Below, one piece after another: positions 16,247 to 24,078 of a DNA stretch of 64,000 nucleotides. A program made the translations under genes and the position numbers. Position 1 is the stretch's first letter; every line of letters begins with the position of its first letter. The DNA comes from Arsukibacterium ikkense (GTDB taxonomy: Bacteria; Pseudomonadota; Gammaproteobacteria; Enterobacterales; Alteromonadaceae): assembly GCF_000987775.1 (NCBI RefSeq), contig NZ_LAHO01000007.1:62001-126000 (forward strand), given 5' to 3'. The notes under the pieces were generated by a model, which made no database searches, was not told the DNA's origin, and saw nothing but the letters and a program-made list of their open reading frames with translations.

Positions 16247-16951
16247 ATGTTGATTTTATCCCCTACAGATATCGACGTTAATATTATCTGTCCTTTACGC
16301 AATAAATCAAAATATAAACTTAACGAATGGCGGAATATATTCTCACAAGCCATTGGTTTTAAGTCATTCCATGAGATGTCTAAACGAGAATCTGTACTAC
16401 TAAGTATTAGTCAAGCTTCACAAGTATTAGACGGAGATTACTACAGAAAATTTTTTACTATAGTGAATAATGAAATAAAATGGTACATACCTTCGCATTA
16501 CGACAGTTATTTTTGTATAGCTTACGAACCAGATTTACAATACATTTCAGGGTCAATTTATGAAGACGATGGTAGTGGTCTTTGGAGTAAGGGTGTAAAG
16601 TACTTTAAAATTGGCCAAATTTGCATAGCTAAAGCTGAATTCAACAGATTTAGGATGCAACTCTTTCTAGGAATTGATGATGATACAGAAGTCAATGATT
16701 ATTACATTGACGACTGTTTATCGTCTTACCACTACATAAAAAGAGGTAGCCCGTACGATTACTGGACTAACCGTGGCACTAACGAGGAACGAAAAGACCT
16801 GCTCAATTGCCGAACTATAAAGCAACTCTATGCCGGAGTTTGCGACTACGTTGGTACTGATGGCGAAGAGCTGTTTGCTTCCTATGGTTTTTCAATTTCT
16901 GAATTTATCGATGAAATATTGCAAGATCAAAACTGTTTGATAAATGAATAA
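16247..16951 (+). CDS. Hypothetical protein, Tyr/Asp-rich
   Basis: A 234-residue soluble protein, AT-rich in codon use, with many Tyr, Asp and Ile residues and no signal peptide or membrane segment. The N-terminal third is basic and helical, with the segment EWRNIFSQAIGFKSFHEMSK resembling small DNA- or RNA-binding helices. The rest is mixed alpha/beta. No family recognised. It stands alone, followed by a perfect hairpin terminator. Confidence 0.6.
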   Translation: MLILSPTDIDVNIICPLRNKSKYKLNEWRNIFSQAIGFKSFHEMSKRESVLLSISQASQVLDGDYYRKFFTIVNNEIKWYIPSHYDSYFCIAYEPDLQYISGSIYEDDGSGLWSKGVKYFKIGQICIAKAEFNRFRMQLFLGIDDDTEVNDYYIDDCLSSYHYIKRGSPYDYWTNRGTNEERKDLLNCRTIKQLYAGVCDYVGTDGEELFASYGFSISEFIDEILQDQNCLINE

Positions 16952-17011
16952 TCTTGTAAGGCTTTAGATATATTAATTCCCGACATATGAGTTCCAGCAT
17001 CAGGGAATATG

Positions 17012-17041
17012 ATGCACTTTAATGGATTAAAGTGCATTTAT
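17012..17041. terminator. Hairpin terminator
   Basis: ATGCACTTTAA at 17012-17022 and TTAAAGTGCAT at 17027-17037 make a perfect 11-bp stem with a TGGA loop. The following T run is short. It lies between the plus-strand gene ending at 16951 and the minus-strand cluster ending at 17093, and could serve both. Confidence 0.65.
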
Positions 17042-17092
17042 CTAATAGACTAAGTAGTCGGAAATATGACAGCTTTGAACGAAAAGCGGACG

Positions 17093-18076
17093 CTACTGAC
17101 ACAGAGATATTGAAGCAGTATCACTAGAAAGAAAGCGTTTTATCAGTTCTGAGTAAGCACCGTCTGTCTTTGTTCTCTCATTAGTTTCAAAGAATATATG
17201 CATCCCAACTCTACAGCAGATTTCAGACAGCATAGTAGCTTCTAAACGGTAAGTTCCTTGTTTAGTAGGACTCCAATTATCCGACCTCTTCATATTATGA
17301 TGATGAAGGAAACCTCTAATACTGACTAATTTCTTAATAAATTCTTCATATTTCAATGAGTCGTATTTTCTCACATATAGAGGCTTTAACTCATGAGGCA
17401 ATGTATTAGCATATCCTGAAGACAATACTGTTTGTAGCACACAATCTCGTAATATAGTTGATTCAACTAGTTTCTGTTCTATTTGTGAGTTTTTGGTTTT
17501 CCCCTCACTAAACGTTGATTCGAGCATCAGATAAAAATCATAAAACGCCTCTATGTATTCTCTGCTTTTGAGATCTAACATACCTCGTCTGTAAAACGAG
17601 AGCCGTACATCATGACTTTTCTCCTTAACAGAAGCTATTATTGGTTTAATTAACAGTTCCGGAGGAATTCTTGGTAAATTTGAATGATCAAAATCGGCAA
17701 TTGATACTTTTATATTATTAATTGTTATAAGCGTCTCTTCATATTTTGATTCTGCTTCAAATGATATTAGAGGTTCGTCAATGTCAATTCTTTCAGCCCC
17801 CCATAAACTCCAAGATCCCTCTATCCCACTGACAATTTCAATCACTTCATTAAATTTGGGATAACTGAGATTTATTTGAGGTGTAATCAATTCAAAAGCT
17901 GCTTTCTCAATAGTCGGCAACTCGCTAATATCAATAGGGAAAGATAGGAAAATTTTTGTGATAAAACCATCTGTCACCTCAAACTCAAAACGAAAATCAT
18001 CTAATTCAAAAGCCATGATCCTTTCAGGTTTAACCGTGCCATCAACCTCAAATGTATACTTGCATCTCATTTTCAC
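17093..18076 (-). CDS. HEPN-motif protein, ApeA-like layout
   Basis: A 327-residue protein with a beta-rich N-terminal half (residues about 1-150) and a helical C-terminal half. In the latter, SIRGFLHHHN contains R-x4-H, the catalytic spacing of HEPN ribonucleases, set within helices as in the C-terminal domain of ApeA-type abortive-infection proteins. A beta-rich sensor domain before a HEPN domain is the ApeA layout, although ApeA is usually longer. The gene heads a run of three minus-strand island genes with spacers of 130-160 bases. Assignment rests on the motif and layout only. Confidence 0.5.
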   Translation of the reverse strand: MKMRCKYTFEVDGTVKPERIMAFELDDFRFEFEVTDGFITKIFLSFPIDISELPTIEKAAFELITPQINLSYPKFNEVIEIVSGIEGSWSLWGAERIDIDEPLISFEAESKYEETLITINNIKVSIADFDHSNLPRIPPELLIKPIIASVKEKSHDVRLSFYRRGMLDLKSREYIEAFYDFYLMLESTFSEGKTKNSQIEQKLVESTILRDCVLQTVLSSGYANTLPHELKPLYVRKYDSLKYEEFIKKLVSIRGFLHHHNMKRSDNWSPTKQGTYRLEATMLSEICCRVGMHIFFETNERTKTDGAYSELIKRFLSSDTASISLCQ

Positions 18077-18204
18077 ACCTTTTAGCTAATTGCAAGCTGT
18101 AGTCTTTCAGCTAACGGATTTATAATTAATTTTCTATGTATGCTGTTGGCACTTAGCAGCCAGACTGAAAGTCACTAACGGCAACTAAGAGCGAGCAGCT
18201 CTCA

Positions 18205-19011
18205 TTACGCTAAAAGAAAAGGTGGTATTGCATTATGGTCGAACGAGAGCGGTGTTTTCTTTTTCAAAGATGCAAACATTCTGAAACCAACCTTCCCATT
18301 TTGGTGTGAGTCATGAATATTGCTATGAACAGAAAGGTTTAAGTCACGAGAAAAGCTGCCCGATATCATGGCCAATGATGCCGAAAATAAGTCTTGAGAA
18401 ATATATTCACCTAAAAAAACCACATTAATAGCAGCAACTTCCAGTTCTAATTTTTTATATTGAGCTTGAAGCTCAGTCAGCTGTAAATACAACATGTATG
18501 GTAATTCGTTTTTAACAGCTTCGTCTATATTTACTGCGGCAGACAGAAAAGTTGTTCCTGCATGAAGCCATTCATGAATGTCATTAAAGTCGAGGCAGGT
18601 ATACGAAAAACCGCATAGGAGATGAGCGTAACATTCAAGGATACTGCTTAACGAGTCCTGACAAACAACCTTAACATTTGAGTCTACGAGATTTTTGTCA
18701 ATTTCCGTTAAGATTCCAAGTTGTTCAGACGTAAGCGGGGTCTCAGCCAGGGCAATAACTTCAAAACCATTCGTACTTTTAAGCCGACCTATAACAGATT
18801 TAATTAAACTTAATGATGCCATATCTGAGTCAGTGACAAAAAGGCTAAAAAATTCATTCTGACTTATGGAGTTAAATAAATAGCTCGGCTGATCTGACAG
18901 CCGGATATGCTCGACCCAGCCAAACTCCCAATTTTTTTCAAAAGTCTCGACAACCAAGCTGGAAGAATTACCAATAGTAAAAATTTTCTTTAATAAACTG
19001 CCATCATTCAT
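18205..19011 (-). CDS. Probable degenerate FtsZ/tubulin-fold protein
   Basis: A 268-residue protein that can be aligned by eye with FtsZ over nearly its whole length. KIFTIGNSSS sits where FtsZ has IKVIGVGGGG; FEVIALAETPLTSEQ aligns with the strand ending TKPF; VKVVCQDS aligns with the strand ending in PND; CLDFNDIHEWLHAG aligns with VDFADVRTVMSEMG; the last strands match the C-terminal sheet. The GTP-binding signature GGGTGTG is replaced by DSDMASLS, and the first glycine loop is lost, so GTP binding is unlikely. It lacks the C-terminal FtsA/ZipA-binding tail. Family assignment is inference from pattern similarity. Confidence 0.45.
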   Translation of the reverse strand: MNDGSLLKKIFTIGNSSSLVVETFEKNWEFGWVEHIRLSDQPSYLFNSISQNEFFSLFVTDSDMASLSLIKSVIGRLKSTNGFEVIALAETPLTSEQLGILTEIDKNLVDSNVKVVCQDSLSSILECYAHLLCGFSYTCLDFNDIHEWLHAGTTFLSAAVNIDEAVKNELPYMLYLQLTELQAQYKKLELEVAAINVVFLGEYISQDLFSASLAMISGSFSRDLNLSVHSNIHDSHQNGKVGFRMFASLKKKTPLSFDHNAIPPFLLA

Positions 19012-19173
19012 ACGGTCAATACTCGATTAAAATAATTTCTCCGTTCATCTGCAACTTATAAAATCTAAGTCATAAACCATCAACTAAAAGTAGCAGTTCT
19101 AAAACAAGAAACCATTTTCTGGTTATGAATTGACCTAACACTCACTCTAAACCAAGTCTAGGCCCAGGTATTG

Positions 19174-19866
19174 CTAAGCTCTATTTTTCAATAAGGAAAC
19201 AGCTTCGTTTTTATATTGATGAGTCCACGCGGCATAGTAATTGGGATGATAAAGTCGAAGCGACAAAAAAGGAAGTTCAGCTGACGAAACCCATGCTCGA
19301 CGCCTAAGATTAGGTTCATCGCCAGCTTGGGAGAACTGAACATCTGGAAAATGAAACTGAATGTCATGATCACGGTCTGGGCCCGTCAGGAACAACACAA
19401 TATTAGGCTTAAGTATCTTCATCTCCTCTTTAAAGACAGGAAAATGCCCCCTCTCAAGTTTACGGATTTCATCTGTAACACCAGTATCATCGTTGCGACC
19501 AATCTTAGATATATTCTGCCAAATAAACTGAAGCCTCTGGCCTTCAAAAATACTTTCGAGTTGCGCTTCGAAAAACCGAAATGCTTTCCAAAAAGCGCTA
19601 CCGCCATAACCGTCATAGAATTCGGCATTTATAAAGAATCTTCGGTACTCTTCCATACAATCTTCAACCGTTGAACCAAAATCTCCCCAGCCCCATGTCT
19701 CTTGACCGCAGATTAAAATTCGCTTATGTGCTGCTGAAAACTTCGCTGAGTCAAAACAGAGAAGTAGAGGATCGGCAGGCAATGGGTCTGTAATTTTACG
19801 TCCATTCTGTAGCAAGTTAAGCCACTTAGGTTCGTAGAGTTCAATTAGCTGTGAATTAATGTCCAT
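19174..19866 (-). CDS. Uracil-DNA-glycosylase-fold protein
   Basis: A 230-residue protein with the landmarks of the uracil-DNA glycosylase superfamily: ILICGQETWGWGDF in place of the first motif (GQDPY-like), FIWQNISKIGR in the middle, ILKPNIVLFLTGP as the central strand, and LRLYHPNYYAAW in place of the C-terminal HPS motif. Motif 1 lacks the usual Asp-Pro, so base excision activity is uncertain. Proteins of this kind are common in genomic islands without a proven role. It lies upstream of the FtsZ-fold and HEPN genes on the same strand. Confidence 0.7.
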   Translation of the reverse strand: MDINSQLIELYEPKWLNLLQNGRKITDPLPADPLLLCFDSAKFSAAHKRILICGQETWGWGDFGSTVEDCMEEYRRFFINAEFYDGYGGSAFWKAFRFFEAQLESIFEGQRLQFIWQNISKIGRNDDTGVTDEIRKLERGHFPVFKEEMKILKPNIVLFLTGPDRDHDIQFHFPDVQFSQAGDEPNLRRRAWVSSAELPFLSLRLYHPNYYAAWTHQYKNEAVSLLKNRA

Positions 19867-20170
19867 ATTGTTTTCTCCATATTTTGGCTCATACTAAACG
19901 AATTGAGATTTCCAGGTTGCTAGACGATATATTACCCGTTTTATACTGAAATTTATTCTCTAAATTGAACAACTCTAACGGGTTTTGCTTTGTAAAGTCA
20001 CTGAATATACTTATAAATTGTTGTAAAGTTCACAGTAACATAAAACACGGTTTTAGCTCGTATTTTCATATACAGCAAAAAATTCGATGGATACATGTTT
20101 AGAGTAATAACCGAACAAAATGTCCGCTTTTGGCACCAAGCAGCTATACCCGAAAGTTGCCCTACCTCTC
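19867..20170. other. Spacer of about 300 bases
   Basis: AT-rich intergenic DNA between two minus-strand genes. TGTAAAGTCAC and TGTAAAGTTCAC occur as near-direct repeats about 30 bases apart around 20,000-20,030 and could bind a regulator. No gene seen. Confidence 0.4.
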
Positions 20171-21028
20171 TCACCGATAAAACCGCTCTGTTAGCTCGTC
20201 ACAGAATTTTGTCCGATATACCAGCGCAGACCTAAGCTGCTGTGCGGCATCCTCGCTCAGCCAGGGCTGGTTTGATTTTGGCCTATTATTTTCAGTCAGG
20301 TAATCAACGGCCTGCTCATTAATCCTTCTAGCATCTTTTAAAATCTCCAGCTTTTGTGAAAGCAGCATTATTTTCTGGTAGTACCCGGCACTGAGTGAAT
20401 CAGAGTATTTCAACAGGATATTTTTTCGGTTCTCTGGTGTCTTGAAACTGTGTTCCATTTCCAATGCACAGACAGTGCCGTCGGGTTCACGCACAACGCC
20501 ATCAACATTGCGAACGTCATTTTTACGGGCAATTTTGCGAAATTCAGAATCAGTAACGAATGCATCCCAGCCACCAAAACTGTCACCATTATTAAAATAC
20601 TTTTCAGACATTCCCCTAAGCATCAGATACTGCACTATGAGATCATGAAAGAGCGTGGACAGATTCAGCCGCTGTGATACATGCTCTGTTGAGCGGAATT
20701 GCATAGGTATCGCAGTGAGTTGCTCCGCCAGCATCGCACCTGCCCTTGTAAGGGTATACACTCTGTCATCAGGCGAGCGATGCGTTAGCGCATACTCCAG
20801 TAGCCCCTCCCGACATAGTCCGTTCAGATGTGTTAACGATTGCGCTCTGGTAATACCATAGAGCCACTGAATTATCATCGGGCTGGTATGTCCAAAACGA
20901 CTGACGATTATCATCGTCAGCCCCCTCCTCGCTTTTCCTATTTGATTGTTGTTAGTGCCATACCGATATTCCATATCGATATTGAAATAGTTCTGGTATT
21001 GCTGGGTAGGTGAATCAGTAATGCTCAT
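20171..21028 (-). CDS. Winged-helix protein with nuclease-fold-like domain
   Basis: A 285-residue protein. Residues about 35-110 form a winged-helix DNA-binding domain (SRFGHTSPMIIQWLYGI and LTHLNGLCREGLLEY) like those of replication-relaxation and MobC-type proteins of mobile elements. The second half contains VDGVVREPDG followed by VCALEMEHS, the strand-turn-strand order of a PD-(D/E)XK-like core with D and E-x-E but no catalytic Lys, as seen in the replication-relaxation family. It may be a regulator or accessory of element transfer or replication. It lies next to the hairpin-rich tract, a possible target. Family name is my inference. Confidence 0.55.
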   Translation of the reverse strand: MSITDSPTQQYQNYFNIDMEYRYGTNNNQIGKARRGLTMIIVSRFGHTSPMIIQWLYGITRAQSLTHLNGLCREGLLEYALTHRSPDDRVYTLTRAGAMLAEQLTAIPMQFRSTEHVSQRLNLSTLFHDLIVQYLMLRGMSEKYFNNGDSFGGWDAFVTDSEFRKIARKNDVRNVDGVVREPDGTVCALEMEHSFKTPENRKNILLKYSDSLSAGYYQKIMLLSQKLEILKDARRINEQAVDYLTENNRPKSNQPWLSEDAAQQLRSALVYRTKFCDELTERFYR

Positions 21029-21154
21029 AGTATTTTTCCGGTTAATTGATGAACACTACTAACTAGAAAAACTGGCTGCGAAATTATCAATTTCACAGCA
21101 TGTTGATGAACATTTTCATCCCAAGACGCTGTGTAAATTTTCTCGCAATCAAAA

Positions 21155-21601
21155 TGGCAATGAATATTGCCACCAATGCATGCTTTGCATGTTAGTTGCG
21201 TGATTCCATCACCCAACTAAACAGCTTGGAACGCACGTCAAGCCTGGCCTCGCGAGGCCGTCCTGACTTTACGCGCTGTTAGCGCTAGCGTACCAAACTG
21301 TAAGGCGCGCGCACGTGGCGTTGCCCCGTACCACAGCAATTTTTGCCGTTTTCGTTCCGCGAATGCTGCGCATTATTTCGCGTCCACAAAAACCCCGCCG
21401 TCTATCGACGGCAAATGGTTGCGTCTAAAAATCTATCGATTTTTCTCGCAATTTTGCCTAGGGGCAAAACTAAAATCACTGTGGCACGGGCCATGCCGTG
21501 CGCGCGCCTGCTGCACGCCAAAACCGCCGTTGCGGTTATGTCGTTCCGCTCGTTATTGGCTTATGTTATAAGCGCTATTTTCGCATTTTTCTGTCGAAAA
21601 A
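21155..21601. other. Hairpin-rich non-coding tract
   Basis: At least seven perfect inverted repeats of 6-7 bp, most with 3-4 base loops, fall in 450 bases: TGGCAAT-GAAT-ATTGCCA (21155-21172), GCCGTC-TATC-GACGGC (21397-21412), AAAAATC-TATC-GATTTTT (21427-21444), TTTTGCC-TAGG-GGCAAAA (21452-21469), GCACGG with CCGTGC (21484-21501), AACCGC-CGTT-GCGGTT (21522-21537) and GCTTAT-GTT-ATAAGC (21559-21573). There is also a perfect 14-bp palindrome GGCCTCGCGAGGCC (21246-21259) and TTTTCG/CGAAAA around 21578-21600. It is richer in GC than its flanks. The whole 21,029-21,774 gap lacks a credible gene. It could be a structured RNA or a transfer, packaging or replication site. Confidence 0.7.
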
Positions 21602-21774
21602 TTGCTGCTTAATACGTTGTATTTATAAGCTTTAAGGCAACGCGAAATTTTAAAATTGAGGGAACGATACCGGGGGGAGAATAATTGTTTTGCGAATTTC
21701 GAGAGTTTAAAATAATTTTTAAAAAACACAGGCCTGACAAAATGCCTTTAGTCAGACCTGTTTATCGGGATTTT

Positions 21775-21972
21775 TTAGCTCGTACACCCCATTTTTTTCT
21801 GCTCCATCCATGACTCAATTTCCCTTTGACTCCATCGAACACAACGGCTACTAATTGATACCTGTTTAGGAAATTGGCCCAAAGCAACAAGCTTGTAAAC
21901 TTGAGCTTTGCACATTCCAACTGCACTAATAACTTCCCGAATTGAAATAAATCTATCGCTACTTTCTGTCAT
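21775..21972 (-). CDS. AlpA-family excisionase/regulator
   Basis: A 65-residue MerR-like winged-helix protein of the AlpA family: RFISIREVISAVGMCKAQVY is the recognition helix-turn-helix, and VRWSQREIESWMEQK the usual ending. In P4-like elements and satellites such proteins activate integrase expression or act as excisionases. It starts 28 bases after the integrase gene at 22001-23209 ends, on the same strand, so both probably share a transcript. Confidence 0.9.
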   Translation of the reverse strand: MTESSDRFISIREVISAVGMCKAQVYKLVALGQFPKQVSISSRCVRWSQREIESWMEQKKMGCTS

Positions 21973-22000
21973 TTTTCACCATGGTTTTACTACAAAATAA

Positions 22001-23209
22001 TTACGCGGCTTGCTCAAGCTCAGTTAGAAAATCAGACCACTTTTGCATCATAAGTGTCCTGTCTTCGAGGAACTCAGTACGGTTATAGGCCCTGCCATTT
22101 GCGTCACGAACTTTATGAGATAACTGTTTTTCAATGAGTTGATACCGCTCACGATGGATCTCCTCCAACATGGTTCTGGCAGTCGCTCTGAAGCCGTGCA
22201 TAACATGATCAACATCCTCAAAGTCCCGAAGTACACTGGTACAGGTGCCACTATCAATCGGCGTATTAATTGGCTTTACCGGCGATTGGAATAAAAATTC
22301 CGATCCAGCTACCAGGGGCTCAAGCTTTTTCAAAAGAGCATGAGTTTGAACTGACATCGGAATGACATTTGGGTCACCATTTTTAAGCGGTGTAAACGCA
22401 ATGAAGTTCTGTTCATGGTTAATATCGCTCCAACGAAGTTTAACTAGTTCTCCTGGCCGGACAAACCAATGCATACCGCACTCTAATGCCAGTTTTACCA
22501 CTTCACTTGATTGGCATTCACGGATCTTATGTATCAGTTGCCTTAATTTTGGTTTAGTTGTAACCGCAGCAAAATTTTTCACCTTAGGTTTTTTCAGGTA
22601 TTTACGAAGTGCCGAAAAATCGATATGTGATATTTTATTGTCCAGGGATGCATAGCCAAAAACTTGTTTCATTATATTCAGACACCTTAAAGCAAGTTCA
22701 ATTTTGCCGGTCGTCTGAATTCTTATCATGGCATTCAATACCATCCTTGGGGAAATGTCTGTTAATTTCATATTCGAAAATTCTTTCGAAAGATACGTCT
22801 CAATTTTGCTCGATTGATTCTTCAAATGCTTCGGTGTGACATCTAAGGTTTGAAGCCATAACGCTGTGCATTCGCCAAAGGTCTTGTCACTATAGCCATC
22901 TGAACGCTGATAAGAGGGGTAAGTTTGAAGGTGACGTTGCTTATTGGCTAGCTCAATAGCCTTTTTAAGTTTTAGCTCAGGATAGCGGCCCAGCGTTTTC
23001 GTTGACTCGCCTTTACTTTTATATAACCTCATTCGAAAAGCTTTTACGCCCGTCGGGTAGACAATTAATGACAAATTTCTATCAATCGCATTCTTATAGG
23101 GTTTAGATTGAGGCTTTAAGCTTTTTATTTTAAGATCAGTAGCTTTTCCAATAATTTTTCTAGTACTGTCCACAGTTTTTTCTTTACTAATTTTATTTCC
23201 AGTAATCAC
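22001..23209 (-). CDS. P4-type tyrosine integrase (second copy)
   Basis: A 402-residue tyrosine recombinase. An N-terminal DUF4102-like arm-binding domain (about residues 25-95, FRMRLYKSKGE and TLGRYPEL) is followed by a core-binding domain and the catalytic domain, with Arg in VRPGELVKLRW, the H-x-x-R box in MHGFRATART, and the nucleophile Tyr in GRAYNRTE. All catalytic residues appear intact. It is about 117 bases downstream of the DUF6387-like gene and just upstream of alpA. Two complete integrases within 3.3 kb suggest either a two-integrase module or two elements stacked at one site. Confidence 0.9.
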   Translation of the reverse strand: MITGNKISKEKTVDSTRKIIGKATDLKIKSLKPQSKPYKNAIDRNLSLIVYPTGVKAFRMRLYKSKGESTKTLGRYPELKLKKAIELANKQRHLQTYPSYQRSDGYSDKTFGECTALWLQTLDVTPKHLKNQSSKIETYLSKEFSNMKLTDISPRMVLNAMIRIQTTGKIELALRCLNIMKQVFGYASLDNKISHIDFSALRKYLKKPKVKNFAAVTTKPKLRQLIHKIRECQSSEVVKLALECGMHWFVRPGELVKLRWSDINHEQNFIAFTPLKNGDPNVIPMSVQTHALLKKLEPLVAGSEFLFQSPVKPINTPIDSGTCTSVLRDFEDVDHVMHGFRATARTMLEEIHRERYQLIEKQLSHKVRDANGRAYNRTEFLEDRTLMMQKWSDFLTELEQAA

Positions 23210-23228
23210 ATTTACCTCTTCTTCAGAC

Positions 23229-23304
23229 GTTGAACACCTGACAAATTATCAACTGATTCAACACCTGAAAAAAAGGATAAATTTGCATGCCTTCTTTTAT
23301 CCTT
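23229..23304. promoter_or_regulatory. Direct and inverted repeats before the second integrase
   Basis: TTGAACACCTGACAAA (from 23230) and TTCAACACCTGAAAAA (from 23257) are imperfect direct repeats 27 bases apart, followed by an inverted repeat AAGGATAAA (23273-23281) and TTTATCCTT (23296-23304). They lie directly upstream of the integrase start and may be binding sites for the integrase, AlpA or another regulator; the inverted repeat may also terminate the transcript arriving from the right. Confidence 0.5.
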
Positions 23305-23325
23305 GACTTTATTTAAAAGTTTTCG

Positions 23326-24066
23326 TTAAGGAAAAATTCGTGCATTTGCGATGTTAGGGTTAACAAATTGCTGGCGAGCAGCCTCTAGCAAGAACCCATA
23401 TTTATTTGCTGTTCCATCAAAATATCCCACATGCTCTTTAAATGTTTTCAAGTGTGTCTGTTTGAAACGATGATAGACAGTTTGAAGGTCTAACTTACTG
23501 TCACTAAAAATAATTCCCAATTTTTTCTCAACACTTAGCTTCTTTTTTAAAAAAAGTTTTTCGAAAATGAGTAAATCCAAAAATTGCAAAGCGCGAGCTT
23601 CATGCAATTCCCTCAGTACTGATGATACATCGGGTAATTTTCTAATCCCATCTGGCTGTAAATTTGGGACGATATATCTATCGACATAAGCGACAAGCTC
23701 TTCTATAAGCTGCTTTCTATCCAAGAAATATGCACTAATACTAATAGTATAAGAATTCATTTCGTCATCATTTATTGCTTTACCTGTAGACTTTCTTACA
23801 GAATAGTTTCTGAAAAGTTCAAGTTCACTATCCAGTTCCTTTTCACTAAGTGGCCATGTTAATACTCCGTTCTTCTTAACCTTTAAAATAAAACTCTCTT
23901 TGCAGGCTTCAAGGTTGAAGCTGGGATTTTTTTGGCTGTCATTAATGTAAATCAGAAAATCACGACGGGTTCTCAGACACCCAAAATACTGGCATAAAGT
24001 CAGCTCTTTGCTTTTCGCATAACTTTCTGGAGTAAACCAACTGAGAATAGTCTCTATATTTTCCAT
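23326..24066 (-). CDS. Integrase-associated protein, DUF6387-like
   Basis: A 246-residue, helical soluble protein (MENIETILSWFTPESYAKSK at the start). From memory it resembles the DUF6387 family, whose members are found directly downstream of phage-type integrases in islands and have no known activity. ATG at 24066 is chosen; a GTG at 24075 is also possible and would leave only 3 bases after the integrase stop. The close spacing means it is co-transcribed with the integrase beside the tRNA. Confidence 0.6.
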   Translation of the reverse strand: MENIETILSWFTPESYAKSKELTLCQYFGCLRTRRDFLIYINDSQKNPSFNLEACKESFILKVKKNGVLTWPLSEKELDSELELFRNYSVRKSTGKAINDDEMNSYTISISAYFLDRKQLIEELVAYVDRYIVPNLQPDGIRKLPDVSSVLRELHEARALQFLDLLIFEKLFLKKKLSVEKKLGIIFSDSKLDLQTVYHRFKQTHLKTFKEHVGYFDGTANKYGFLLEAARQQFVNPNIANARIFP

Positions 24067-24078
24067 GTATTTCACTTG

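Noticed and set aside
21343..21612. Open frame of 89 codons on the plus strand in the hairpin-rich tract
   Set aside because: It runs through several perfect inverted repeats, has no ribosome binding site, and its composition is arginine/alanine-rich noise typical of GC-rich non-coding DNA.
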